DNA from: Roseburia inulinivorans DSM 16841
Lineage (GTDB): Bacteria; Bacillota; Clostridia; Lachnospirales; Lachnospiraceae
Length of the DNA: 64,000 nt
Reading direction: 5' to 3'
Assembly (NCBI RefSeq): GCF_000174195.1
Contig: NZ_ACFY01000003.1
Location: 44,571 to 108,570 of the forward strand
Shown: positions 8,084 through 16,569 of the stretch, in pieces
How positions within the stretch are numbered: the first letter of the stretch is position 1
How the letters are laid out: every line of letters begins with the position of its first letter
Translations under genes and position numbers: made by a program
The notes under the pieces: model-generated
What the model saw: only the letters and a program-made list of their open reading frames with translations
What the model was told of the DNA's origin: nothing
Databases searched by the model: none

Positions 8084-9979
8084 ATGCACATATCCGATTT
8101 GTTAGGACAATACAACAGAAATATTTCAAGCGGAACAGAAGAATTAAAAGCAGCTTCCGGTATGCAGAAAGTAGTATCTACGCTGGAAGAATTATCTTCC
8201 GGAAGTGTTTTTGAAGGAACGGTCAGTTCTGTGAAGAATGGAAAAGTGACGCTGGCGCTTAGCGATGGACAGACCATCACAGCAAGATTGTCCGGAAAAG
8301 TGCCGCTCTCACAGGGGACTCCGATGTTTTTTCAGGTAAAAAGCAACGATGGTGTGACGATTGAGATCAAACCATACACAGGTGCTGGCAGTGGAGGAAA
8401 TCCAATTCTTACCAATGCGCTGACGGAAGGAACCGTACCTGTGACAGAGCGGAATCTTGCAATGGTAGATGCTATGATGAAAGAGCAGATGCCAATTGAT
8501 AAGCAAAGCCTTTTAAATATGGCAAGGATCGCAAATATGAATCCGGGTGTAAATATTACTACGGTTGTAAGTATGACAAAACTCGGAATCCCGGTTTCGC
8601 CGGAGATGGCAGCACAGTTCGAAAACTACATGACAGATGAGCATGCCATTTTACAGGAGATGGATCAGGCGATGAACGAACTGGCTGACCTTGCGGGCTC
8701 AAAAAATCTGACACCAGATCAGGCGGTACAGATGAATCAGAAAATTGTCACGATCCTTCTTCCAGAGCAGACTGTTACCGGAGCACAGGTCAATGCAGAG
8801 GGGCAGATAGAAACCGGTGGACAGACAACGGCAGAAGGGCAGATTGTGACTGGCGGACAGATAACGGCAGAAGGACAGATTGTGACCGGCGGACAGACAA
8901 CGGCGGAAGGACAGATTGTGACCGGCGGACAGACGACGGCGGAAGGACAGATTTTGACTGACGGACGGCTAGGCGCAGAGGAACAGACTGTAAACGGAGA
9001 GCAGACCACAACAGCAGGACAAGCCATACAGGAAGGAACAGGTGGTCAGGCACTTGGTGACGTTTTATCAGAGCAGCAGTTTTCAAGTCTTGGCAGGTTA
9101 TTGCAGAATATTCCTTCACTGGTAGAAAGTACAAAACTTTTCCCGGAAGCGATGGAGCAGGATATTTTTATCGACACGTTGGAGGATGAGAGCGTAGCAC
9201 AGAATCTGATGACAGAGGACGCTGCATGGAAAGCTGCGGACGGCAAAACGGCATTGGACAAAAATCTGACCGTCTCTGATTTTCTGCGCACAGTGTCACA
9301 GATTTTATCTGAAAACAATGGAATGGCATCGCAGAGTATCCAAAAATTATTCGGAAGTGATGCATATAAAAGTCTGCTTCGGAATGTGATGGAACAGCAG
9401 TGGCTGATACAGCCGGAAGCGTTGAAACAGGAGAAAAAGATCAGCCAGCTTTACGAAAAATTAGAACAGCAGATGAGACAGGTGGAAGATGCGCTGAAAG
9501 AGGCAGGCGTTACGAAAACCAGATTTCCGGAAACTGCGGCAGAGGTGCGCGGTAATATTGAATTTATGAATCAGCTCAATCAGGCATATACTTATGTACA
9601 GGTGCCATTGAAGCTGTCCGGTCAGAATGCAAACGGAGAACTTTATGTATACACGAATAAAAAGAATCTGAGAGATCCGGATGCGGAGCTGAGTGCTTTT
9701 TTACATCTGGATATGGAACATCTTGGTTCTACCGATGTCTCAGTGAAAATGCAGCATCGGAATGTCAAAACAAATTTTTATATGGCTGACGATGCGTCTT
9801 ATGATCTTGTGGAAAAGTATCTGCCCATTCTGGAACAAAAGCTGAAAGACAAAGGTTATCAGTGTACCATAACGATGACAAAGGAAGAAAAGAAGGTCAG
9901 CTTTGGGGATGATTTCCTGCGAAAAGATATGCCACAGACGGGAACACTGCATCGGTATTCGTTTGATGTGAGAGCCTAG
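8084..9979 (+). CDS. FliK-like flagellar hook-length control protein (YlqG-type)
   Basis: A 631-residue protein. The N-terminal domain (about 1-110) includes a beta-rich part (VFEGTVSSVKNGKVTLALSDG). A middle low-complexity linker (about 225-330) contains 12-residue tandem repeats of the type TTAEGQIVTGGQ. The C-terminal part (about 500-620) has the hook-control signature YVQVPLKL, GELYVY, and alternating DMEHLGSTDVSVKM. B. subtilis carries the paralogue ylqG at the same place after rnhB. FliK proteins are exported and measure hook length, switching the flagellar exporter by contact with FlhB. The last residues, SFDVRA, recur in the protein at 34682. Confidence 0.75.
   Translation: MHISDLLGQYNRNISSGTEELKAASGMQKVVSTLEELSSGSVFEGTVSSVKNGKVTLALSDGQTITARLSGKVPLSQGTPMFFQVKSNDGVTIEIKPYTGAGSGGNPILTNALTEGTVPVTERNLAMVDAMMKEQMPIDKQSLLNMARIANMNPGVNITTVVSMTKLGIPVSPEMAAQFENYMTDEHAILQEMDQAMNELADLAGSKNLTPDQAVQMNQKIVTILLPEQTVTGAQVNAEGQIETGGQTTAEGQIVTGGQITAEGQIVTGGQTTAEGQIVTGGQTTAEGQILTDGRLGAEEQTVNGEQTTTAGQAIQEGTGGQALGDVLSEQQFSSLGRLLQNIPSLVESTKLFPEAMEQDIFIDTLEDESVAQNLMTEDAAWKAADGKTALDKNLTVSDFLRTVSQILSENNGMASQSIQKLFGSDAYKSLLRNVMEQQWLIQPEALKQEKKISQLYEKLEQQMRQVEDALKEAGVTKTRFPETAAEVRGNIEFMNQLNQAYTYVQVPLKLSGQNANGELYVYTNKKNLRDPDAELSAFLHLDMEHLGSTDVSVKMQHRNVKTNFYMADDASYDLVEKYLPILEQKLKDKGYQCTITMTKEEKKVSFGDDFLRKDMPQTGTLHRYSFDVRA
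8789..8968 (+). repeat. Five 36-bp tandem repeats inside the FliK-like gene
   Basis: Units begin at 8789, 8825, 8861, 8897 and 8933. Units 2 to 4 are nearly identical at DNA level and encode a 12-residue repeat ending EGQIVTGGQ; units 1 and 5 have diverged. Because the unit is a multiple of three, copy number can change without breaking the frame, altering the length of the linker. Confidence 0.9.
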
Positions 9980-10013
9980 TATATCAGATACAAAACAGAG
10001 GTGGTGAGCGGAT

Positions 10014-10318
10014 ATGGCATGGGATAATGAAAAGAAAAAGTAAAAACAGCGGTAGCAGTAGCATATGAGCCGGGAGATAAAGCACCGAAGATCCTTGCCA
10101 GCGGCAGGGGCGAAGTGGCAGAAAAGATCATCGCAAAGGCAAAAGAAAATGATGTCCCTTTCTATAAAGATAATAAGCTGGCGGAGACGCTGTCGAAATT
10201 AGAGATCGGGGATGCGATTCCACCGGAACTTTATGAAGTAGTCGCTGAGATTCTTGTGTTTGTGGATGATATGGATAAGATGAAGGCAAAATTGCAGCAG
10301 GCAGATATGTTATCATAA
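10014..10318 (+). CDS. FlhB2-like (YlqH) cytoplasmic-domain protein, frameshifted as read
   Basis: The likely start is ATG 10014 (after GAGGTGGTGAGCGG), giving MAWDNEKKK and then an immediate stop at 10041. One base back, the frame continues VKTAVAVAYEPGDKAPKILASGRGEVAEKII... to 10318, which is the FlhB C-terminal domain including the GDAIPPELYEVVAEIL tail; an in-frame GTG at 10115 would remove its first third. Adding one A to the A5 run at 10035-10039 restores one 102-residue protein. B. subtilis ylqH, a free FlhB C-terminal domain, sits in the same place after ylqG. Role: probably partner of the FliK-like protein. Frameshift may be an assembly error. Confidence 0.7.
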
Positions 10319-10448
10319 ATGAAGTGAAATTGCAGCAGATGAATGGCATAATCAAATAGTGTGCTGCAGGAAGTGAATAGAATGAGGGACAGCAGGCACA
10401 AAAGAAAGATGCTGCTGTAGAAAAGAGGGTTTTATCAATAAGAGAAGT

Positions 10449-10790
10449 GTGGGAACTGCCTATGAAAAACTGGCAGGTGCGTATTTGGAGCAGCAGGGGT
10501 ATGAGATTTTAGAATATAATTACAGATGCCGCATGGGAGAGATCGATATCGTGGCAAGGCATGACGGATATCTTGTGTTTGTGGAAGTGAAATACCGTGC
10601 GGATAGTACAGTGGGAAACCCGTTTGAGGCGGTGACTTCTGCAAAGCAGAGAACGATTTCAAAAGTGGCTTCGTATTACTGCCTGACACATGGTTATGGA
10701 ACATTTACACCTTGCAGGTTTGATGTGGCGGCAGTTTTGGGAGAGCAGATAAAAGTCATTCAGAATGCATTTGACTATCAGGGGTTCTGA
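10449..10790 (+). CDS. yraN: UPF0102 protein YraN (nuclease-fold)
   Basis: The 113-residue frame has the restriction-endonuclease-like core: GEIDIVARHDGYLVFVEVKYR, with the acidic D and ExK catalytic-type residues, then a C-terminal RFDVAAV strand. Function is unsettled. The normal family start M(N)KRSVG would lie at 10434, where the codon is ATC, not ATG, just after a good GAGGG site. GTG 10449 is the first standard start but would cut the N-terminal helix and has only AAGAGAAG upstream. Start is therefore uncertain. Confidence 0.8.
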   Translation: MGTAYEKLAGAYLEQQGYEILEYNYRCRMGEIDIVARHDGYLVFVEVKYRADSTVGNPFEAVTSAKQRTISKVASYYCLTHGYGTFTPCRFDVAAVLGEQIKVIQNAFDYQGF

Positions 10791-10794
10791 GAGG

Positions 10795-11724
10795 ATGAGA
10801 GAATGCATTTTCATGGCTGCTTTTTCGCAGGACAAAATCAGGAGAATTGTAAGTGATATGGAACATAAAAGCTGGAAGCGGAAAAACAATACAGGAGTGC
10901 CGGAAGAGGTGATACATCATCCAGGGGCTGGCGTGGAAGTGCCGCTTTTACATTTTCCGTTATTGGAGAAAACAGGAATTGTAAAAGAGGGTTTTACTAC
11001 AAGACTTGGCGGCGTGAGTGAGGGTATTTTTTCCACCATGAATCTGAGTTTTACAAGAGGAGATGAAGAGGAGGCAGTCCGGGAAAATTACAGAAGACTT
11101 GCATCAGCGCTTGATGTGGATTATGATAAATTTGTTTTTACGGATCAGACACATACGACAAATGTAAGAAAAGTGACGGCGGAGGATGCAGGAAATGGAC
11201 TTACGAGAGAACGGGAATTTCATGATACAGATGGACTGATCACGGATGTGCCGGGCTTAGTATTATCAACGTTCTATGCGGACTGTGTTCCGCTGTATTT
11301 TGTCGATCCGGTGCATTGCGCCATCGGGTTAAGCCATTCCGGCTGGCGTGGAACAGTAAACCGCATGGGAAAAGCGACTATCGAGGCGATGCGGAGGGAA
11401 TACGGAAGCAGACCGGAGGAACTGCGCTGTGCGATCGGACCGTCCATCTGTCAGGACTGCTACGAGGTGAGCGGGGATGTTGCGGTGGAGTTTGAGCGGG
11501 CATTTGCAGGACATGAGCATGAGATTCTTATCGCAAAAGAAAATGGAAAATATCAGCTCGACCTCTGGAAAGCAAACGAAATTGTACTGCTTGATGCAGG
11601 TGTCCTGCCAGAACATATAGAGATCACGGACATTTGCACGTGCTGCAATCCTGACTTACTTTTTTCCCACCGCGCAAGCCATGGTAAGCGTGGAAACCTC
11701 GGGGCATTTTTATGTTTAAAATAA
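10795..11724 (+). CDS. pgeF: PgeF/YfiH family purine nucleoside phosphorylase (laccase-domain protein)
   Basis: About 309 residues. The family zinc-site histidines and cysteine are seen in DQTHTTNV, FYADCVPLYF and LSHSGWRGTV, with a late DICTCCNPDLLFSHR block. Members were once called polyphenol oxidases; biochemical work shows purine nucleoside phosphorylase and adenosine deaminase activity, and in E. coli a role in peptidoglycan fidelity. ATG 10795 is placed five bases after the yraN stop; starts at 10813 and 10858 are possible. The first 40 residues are a poorly conserved extension. Confidence 0.8.
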   Translation: MRECIFMAAFSQDKIRRIVSDMEHKSWKRKNNTGVPEEVIHHPGAGVEVPLLHFPLLEKTGIVKEGFTTRLGGVSEGIFSTMNLSFTRGDEEEAVRENYRRLASALDVDYDKFVFTDQTHTTNVRKVTAEDAGNGLTREREFHDTDGLITDVPGLVLSTFYADCVPLYFVDPVHCAIGLSHSGWRGTVNRMGKATIEAMRREYGSRPEELRCAIGPSICQDCYEVSGDVAVEFERAFAGHEHEILIAKENGKYQLDLWKANEIVLLDAGVLPEHIEITDICTCCNPDLLFSHRASHGKRGNLGAFLCLK

Positions 11725-11729
11725 GATAA

Positions 11730-11940
11730 TTGCGAAACTCATGAAAACCTAAATTGAATTGTGAAAAATTAACAAAAGACATGAAAGACATTGGGGAACC
11801 GCCGGTTCTTAGAAGGCAGGTGCAACTGTAAGTTGTACCTGGCTTCTTAGTACCGTTGCGAGTGACACATAGCGAGAGCGTGTCTTGAATGTTTTTGTTG
11901 ATTTTGAACAATTGAAAGAAGAGTAGGAGGAGTTTCGCAA
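11730..11940 (+). repeat. Dispersed structured repeat, copy 1
   Basis: A 211-bp intergenic element with complementary ends (TTGCGAAACTC at 11730 / GAGTTTCGCAA at 11930-11940). Inside are a second pairing (AATTGT / ACAATT region), a conserved core ACATTGGGGAACCGCC, a long variable hairpin (AGAAG 11811-11815 to CTTCT 11843-11847), and a hairpin GACAC...GCGAGAGC...GTGTC at 11864-11884 capped by a GAGA (GNRA) loop. A second copy lies inverted at 56527-56768. Stems differ in sequence but stay paired in both copies. It has no coding capacity. Confidence 0.75.
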
Positions 11941-11977
11941 ACGCCTAAAATATTTGAAATAAAAAGGAGCAGAAGAT

Positions 11978-13012
11978 ATGAGTAAAAATTATGTAGATTA
12001 TATGGTAGAAGAGACCAAAAATATTCTTGCGATCGACAGTCCATCCGGCTTCACAAAAGAGGTGGCAGACTATGTCATGGGAGAATACAAAAAGCTTGGA
12101 TATGAGCCAAAGCTTACGGTAAAAGGCGGTGTGCTCGTACCGATCGGCGGCAGGGACAAAGGGAACGCCGTTCTTTTAGAGGCACATATTGATACGTTAG
12201 GAGCCATGGTGGCAGAGATCAAAGCCAACGGAAGACTCCGTGTCACAGCGGTTGGTGGTATGAATGCAAACAATGCAGAGGGAGAAAACTGTAAAGTTGT
12301 CACCAGATTTAACGGAAAATATGACGGAACATTACAGCTGATCAACGCTTCCATTCATGTAAACGGCGAATATAATGACACAAAGAGAAGCTATGATTCC
12401 GTGGAAGTTGTTCTGGATGAAAAAGTAAAATCAAAAGAGGATGTGGAGAAGCTCGGCATTATGACAGGTGATTTTGTCTGCTTTGATCCGAGAACTACGG
12501 TGACAGCATCCGGTTACATTAAGAGCCGTTTCTTAGATGACAAATTAAGTGTTGGAATTTTATTGGGCTATGCAAAATATCTGAAAGAGGAAAATGTGAC
12601 ACCGGAGCGTATGATCTACCAGCACATCACTGTATTTGAGGAAGTAGGACACGGTGGTGCTGCCTCTGTCCCGGAAGGCGTGACAGAAGTGATCTCTGTG
12701 GATATGGGATGTGTTGGTGACGGACTTGCCTGTGATGAGACACAGGTATCGATCTGTGCGAAGGACAGCCATGGTCCATATCATTATGATGTGGTAAACG
12801 GTCTTGTGAAGGCAGCGAAAGAGAATGGCATTGATTTTACAGTGGATGTCTATCCATACTATGGTTCAGATGCAGATGTTGCGCTGACCGCCGGATATGA
12901 TGTGCGCCACGGACTGATCGGTTCGGGTGTATATGCATCACACGGTTATGAGAGAAGCCATGTGGATGGAGTAAAGAATACGTTTGAACTTCTGAAGGCT
13001 TATCTCGGATAG
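11978..13012 (+). CDS. M42 family metallopeptidase (glutamyl/deblocking aminopeptidase type)
   Basis: A 344-residue cytosolic metallo-aminopeptidase. Metal ligands and catalytic residues are visible: EAHIDTLG (His, Asp), FEEVGHGG (the Glu pair), SVDMG (Asp) and the late SHGYERSH (His). M42 enzymes form large tetrahedral particles that trim peptides. The ribosome binding site is AAAAGGAGCAG. Separated from pgeF by the dispersed repeat; no operon partner seen. Confidence 0.9.
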   Translation: MSKNYVDYMVEETKNILAIDSPSGFTKEVADYVMGEYKKLGYEPKLTVKGGVLVPIGGRDKGNAVLLEAHIDTLGAMVAEIKANGRLRVTAVGGMNANNAEGENCKVVTRFNGKYDGTLQLINASIHVNGEYNDTKRSYDSVEVVLDEKVKSKEDVEKLGIMTGDFVCFDPRTTVTASGYIKSRFLDDKLSVGILLGYAKYLKEENVTPERMIYQHITVFEEVGHGGAASVPEGVTEVISVDMGCVGDGLACDETQVSICAKDSHGPYHYDVVNGLVKAAKENGIDFTVDVYPYYGSDADVALTAGYDVRHGLIGSGVYASHGYERSHVDGVKNTFELLKAYLG

Positions 13013-13083
13013 CAGAAACGATGCTGCCTTTGAAAAGAATGGCATATTAAAGATTTCTTAATAATATCCTAGGATTATCTTCA

Positions 13084-13146
13084 TTGTAATAAAAGACCTC
13101 CCGTGTTATATTAACTGTATGAAGAATGATAGTACACATCATACAG
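13084..13146 (+). promoter_or_regulatory. Promoter and operator of the GntR-ABC operon
   Basis: TTGTAA (13084-13089), 17 bases, TATATT (13107-13112). Immediately downstream an inverted repeat CTGTATGA (13115-13122) / TCATACAG (13139-13146) covers the expected start of transcription. This is the usual place for a YtrA-type repressor to bind its own operon. Confidence 0.65.
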
Positions 13147-13171
13147 CTAATACAGATGGGAGGTTTGTTAT

Positions 13172-13546
13172 TTGATTCAGTTAAATTACAGGGATGCAAA
13201 ACCAATTTATGAACAGATCAAAGATGGTCTGAGAAAGCTGGTTATCACGAATTCCCTTATTGCAAATGAAAAGCTGCCCTCCGTGCGGGAAATGGCTTCG
13301 AAGCTTGCCATCAATCCAAATACCATCCAGAAGGCATACCGGGAACTTGAGGCAGAGGGATATGTCTATACCGTTGCCGGAAAGGGAACATTCGTTGCCG
13401 AGCGGAAGGAAGTGCTGGGAGTCAGAAATGAAGAGCTGATGAAGGAATTTGATGAAGTGGTGACGGAACTGTTGTTTTTGGCGACGGATGAGGACAGTTT
13501 GAAAACACGTATTGAACAATTGGCTAAAGGGGGAGAGGCACAATGA
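13172..13546 (+). CDS. GntR family (YtrA subfamily) transcriptional regulator
   Basis: A 124-residue protein starting at TTG, eight bases after GATGGGAGG. The N-terminal winged helix-turn-helix (PIYEQIKDGLRK, LPSVREMASKLAINPNTIQKAYRELE) is followed by a short helical dimer tail, the size of YtrA-type regulators that control ABC exporters. Its stop overlaps the ABC ATPase start (ATGA at 13543). It probably represses this operon through the palindrome at 13115-13146. Confidence 0.9.
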   Translation: MIQLNYRDAKPIYEQIKDGLRKLVITNSLIANEKLPSVREMASKLAINPNTIQKAYRELEAEGYVYTVAGKGTFVAERKEVLGVRNEELMKEFDEVVTELLFLATDEDSLKTRIEQLAKGGEAQ

Positions 13547-14442
13547 TCCAGGTTCATAATTTAAAGAAAAAGTTTGATGATTTTCAGGCGTTGAACGGCG
13601 TGGATATGCATGTAGGAAAAGGTGATATTTATGGACTGGTCGGACCAAACGGAGCAGGAAAGTCTACATTGATCCGCCATCTTACCGGAGTATATAAGGC
13701 AGATGAGGGAGAGATCCTGATCGACGGTGAACCGGTATTTGAAAACCGGAATATCAAGCAGAAGATGGCTTATATCCCGGATGAACTGTTTTATTTTATG
13801 CAGGCAGATACGATGGAGATGAAACGCTTTTATGAAGGCATCTATCCACAGTTTGACAGTAAGCTTTTTTATAAAATGCAGGAATTTTTCCCGACGATCG
13901 ATGTGAAACGCACTATCAGACGGCTGTCGAAAGGCATGCAGAAACAGGTAGCGTTCTGGCTTGCAATCTGCTGTAAACCGGATCTGCTGATCTTAGACGA
14001 ACCGGTGGACGGACTTGATCCTGTGATGCGCAGACAGATCTGGAGTATCTTAATGGCGGAAGTGGCAGAGCGGAAAATGACAGTTTTAGTGTCGTCCCAT
14101 AACCTGAGGGAACTTGAGGATACCTGTGACCATGTGGGCATCATGCACCATGGAAAAATTATGATCGAACGGTCTTTGAGCAATCTTCAGGGAAATATTT
14201 CCAAGATACAGGTGGCATGTCAGAATGGTGTGCCAAAATTGCCGGATGATTTTGAGGTGCTGCATATGGCAAACACAGGGCGTGTCTATACCCTGATCGT
14301 AAAAGGGGATCCGAAAGAGGCAGAGAAAGTTCTTCTGACAGAAAATCCTACCATTGTTGATGTACTTCCATTGACACTGGAGGAAATCTTTATTTATGAA
14401 TTGGGAGGTGTGGATTATGAAGTCAAAGACATGCTGCTTTAA
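13543..14442 (+). CDS. ABC transporter ATP-binding protein (YtrB-like)
   Basis: A 299-residue ATPase with Walker A GPNGAGKST, the signature LSKGMQKQ, Walker B LLILDEPVDGLD and the switch histidine in SSHNLRE. It lies between a GntR/YtrA regulator and a large permease, the standard layout of YtrABC-like or antimicrobial-resistance exporters in Firmicutes. Substrate is not readable from the sequence. The downstream permease start overlaps its end by 26 bases. Confidence 0.93.
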   Translation: MIQVHNLKKKFDDFQALNGVDMHVGKGDIYGLVGPNGAGKSTLIRHLTGVYKADEGEILIDGEPVFENRNIKQKMAYIPDELFYFMQADTMEMKRFYEGIYPQFDSKLFYKMQEFFPTIDVKRTIRRLSKGMQKQVAFWLAICCKPDLLILDEPVDGLDPVMRRQIWSILMAEVAERKMTVLVSSHNLRELEDTCDHVGIMHHGKIMIERSLSNLQGNISKIQVACQNGVPKLPDDFEVLHMANTGRVYTLIVKGDPKEAEKVLLTENPTIVDVLPLTLEEIFIYELGGVDYEVKDMLL

Positions 14443-16396
14443 CAAAACAATTTTCAAAAAAAATATGACACATTTCTGGCCTTTGTGGGCATTGTATAGC
14501 TGTTATCTGATCGTTTCGCTTCCGGTCGGACTGTGGTTTAACATGCGGTATTATCTGCAGGATGACAGTTACAGCCAGCTCCAGAGACAGGTCTATGCGA
14601 TCAGTGGCGCTATGCGGGCAGCCATGAATCCGGTGATCACATTTGCATTTGCAGCAGTGATGATCATGGCAGTGTTTTCCTATCTGTATTCTGCAAAGAA
14701 TACAAATATGATCCATTCACTTCCGGTGGACAGACGGGAGTTGTTTGTGACGAATATCATATCTGCGTCTGCATTTATGATTGTTCCGCAGATCCTGACC
14801 TTTATTATCACGGTGTTCGTCTGCATTGGTGCACATATCACCAATATCCAGTACATTTTATACTGGTTTGGTGCAGAAGCCGCAATGACGTTTTTTGCAC
14901 TGGCGCTCGGCGCATTTGTGGCGATGTTTACCGGACAGCTCATGGCATTTCCGGTGTATTATGTCGTAGTCAATTATCTGTATGTAGGATGCTGGTATCT
15001 GATCAACATGGTGATAGAGAGTGTCTGCTTTGGGGTGTCAAACAATTGGAATCCGGGGAAATCCTGTATTTTGTCTCCAATTTATTATCTGACAAACAAT
15101 CTGCGGATACAGTCAGTAGAAAACAGTGAGTATGTGACGGTTGGAATCGAGTTTAAGGGTGCATATCTGCTCGGGATTTATGCAGTGGCAGGTGTGGTAT
15201 TCCTGATCGCAGCCTATCAGTTGTATAAATGGAGAAAATTGGAGACTGCAGGTGACCTTATCAGCATGCGGGGAATCAAGCCGGTGTTCCGCTGGGGCGT
15301 GGCTGTCTGCGCCGGTCTGCTTGGAGGAACTGCCGTTGCTGACACGATCGGAAACAGTTTTTCTTCGGCAAAGGTACATTTTTGGATACTTGCAGCAGGC
15401 ACCCTGATCTTTGGTGCGATCGGCTTTTTTGTGGCGGAGATGCTTATTGAGAAGAATTTCCGTGTGTTCCACAAAAAGAGAGTTGGGGAATGGGCAGTCT
15501 TAACGGTTGTTCTGGCAGCATTTCTGGGTGCACTGAAACTGGATCTATTCCGGATCGAAGGAAAAATACCGGATGTTTCAGAGGTTAAGGTGGTATCGCT
15601 CAATCTGGACTATACGCTCCGCTATACCGAACCGGATGATATTCAGAAGATCATAGATCTCCAGAAAGAGATCCTGGCACAGAAAGAAGAGTGCCTGAGC
15701 GCAGAGAACCAATATTATCTCTCAATCACATATACCCTGAAGGATGGTAAGAAGCTGCGGAGAAGTTATACAGTTCCGGTTGGGCAGGCTGCGGCTGCGG
15801 ACAAAGATTCTGTCGTCGCAAAAGTGACTGCGTTAGAGAGTGATCCGAATAAGATGATGCAGAACATGTTTGGCAATTACTATAAGACGAATGAGTATTA
15901 TGCCGGCAGCATCTCATTTGTAGATGAGAACGGCAGAACAGAGGATTACCGTTTTACACAGGAAGAACTTGACGCTGTCATGGAGGCGGTGCAGAAAGAT
16001 GTGGAAGCGGGAAACATGACGTACTATCAACTTTATTCGCTCCGTGCCGGTGATGAGGATAACACGTACAGGGATCGTTATTTTAACAATCTGGATATCA
16101 GTTTTTATAATCCGGACGGTATCATCTGGAATTACAGTTCTTACAGTGTGGATGGGGTTGATGTGACAGAAGCGGTGCTGACAGGGGAGAAGACTGCAGA
16201 AGAGGCAGAAGCTTATTTCCCAAACAGTGACAGCGCCTATGTTGAGTTCGGAAGCAAATGCACAAACATTATTGAGACATTGAAAAAACTTGGGATTTTG
16301 AACAGTGAGCGAAAACTTATGACTTATGATGAGTATGACGCACTGATGAATCCGGTTACGGCAGTAAGGGAAAAAGGAATACCGCACATTTCCTAG
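14417..16396 (+). CDS. ABC transporter permease with large extracytoplasmic C-terminal domain
   Basis: 659 residues from ATG 14417, chosen because GGGAGGTG lies nine bases upstream. The first ~380 residues hold several hydrophobic segments (for example near residues 20-40, 80-95, 105-130, 150-175, 290-310, 320-340, 360-375). The last ~280 residues are soluble and presumably outside. It resembles the ABC-2 type permeases next to YtrA regulators in Lachnospiraceae, which contain the phrase SLPVDRRELF. With the ATPase it probably exports or senses a cell-envelope compound. Confidence 0.8.
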   Translation: MKSKTCCFNKTIFKKNMTHFWPLWALYSCYLIVSLPVGLWFNMRYYLQDDSYSQLQRQVYAISGAMRAAMNPVITFAFAAVMIMAVFSYLYSAKNTNMIHSLPVDRRELFVTNIISASAFMIVPQILTFIITVFVCIGAHITNIQYILYWFGAEAAMTFFALALGAFVAMFTGQLMAFPVYYVVVNYLYVGCWYLINMVIESVCFGVSNNWNPGKSCILSPIYYLTNNLRIQSVENSEYVTVGIEFKGAYLLGIYAVAGVVFLIAAYQLYKWRKLETAGDLISMRGIKPVFRWGVAVCAGLLGGTAVADTIGNSFSSAKVHFWILAAGTLIFGAIGFFVAEMLIEKNFRVFHKKRVGEWAVLTVVLAAFLGALKLDLFRIEGKIPDVSEVKVVSLNLDYTLRYTEPDDIQKIIDLQKEILAQKEECLSAENQYYLSITYTLKDGKKLRRSYTVPVGQAAAADKDSVVAKVTALESDPNKMMQNMFGNYYKTNEYYAGSISFVDENGRTEDYRFTQEELDAVMEAVQKDVEAGNMTYYQLYSLRAGDEDNTYRDRYFNNLDISFYNPDGIIWNYSSYSVDGVDVTEAVLTGEKTAEEAEAYFPNSDSAYVEFGSKCTNIIETLKKLGILNSERKLMTYDEYDALMNPVTAVREKGIPHIS

Positions 16397-16420
16397 ACAA
16401 AACGCATAGTTCAGAAAAAA

Positions 16421-16452
16421 GATGGAATAAATATTGTTATTCCATCTTTTTT
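16421..16452 (+). terminator. Rho-independent terminator after the ABC operon
   Basis: GATGGAATA (16421-16429) pairs with TATTCCATC (16438-16446) and is followed by TTTTTT. Confidence 0.88.
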
Positions 16453-16569
16453 ATTGTAAACTGTTATTGTTATTTTTAGCGTAACGGTAGAAAGCCATTT
16501 AAGGTTATAACAGGAAAGTAGTGGAGATCCCAGTTCTTTCCGTGATACATGAGAAAAGGAGTTTTATCA

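Noticed and set aside
8789..8968. Possible CRISPR array
   Set aside because: The repeats are directly adjacent without spacers, lie inside a coding frame and have a unit divisible by three.
8737..9027. Repetitive antisense frame with CPPVTICPSAVV-type repeats
   Set aside because: It only mirrors the 36-bp repeats of the FliK-like gene on the opposite strand.
10035..10041. Programmed -1 ribosomal frameshift signal in flhB2
   Set aside because: The slippery heptamer is not canonical, no obvious stimulatory hairpin follows, and five other genes in the window show similar single-base breaks.
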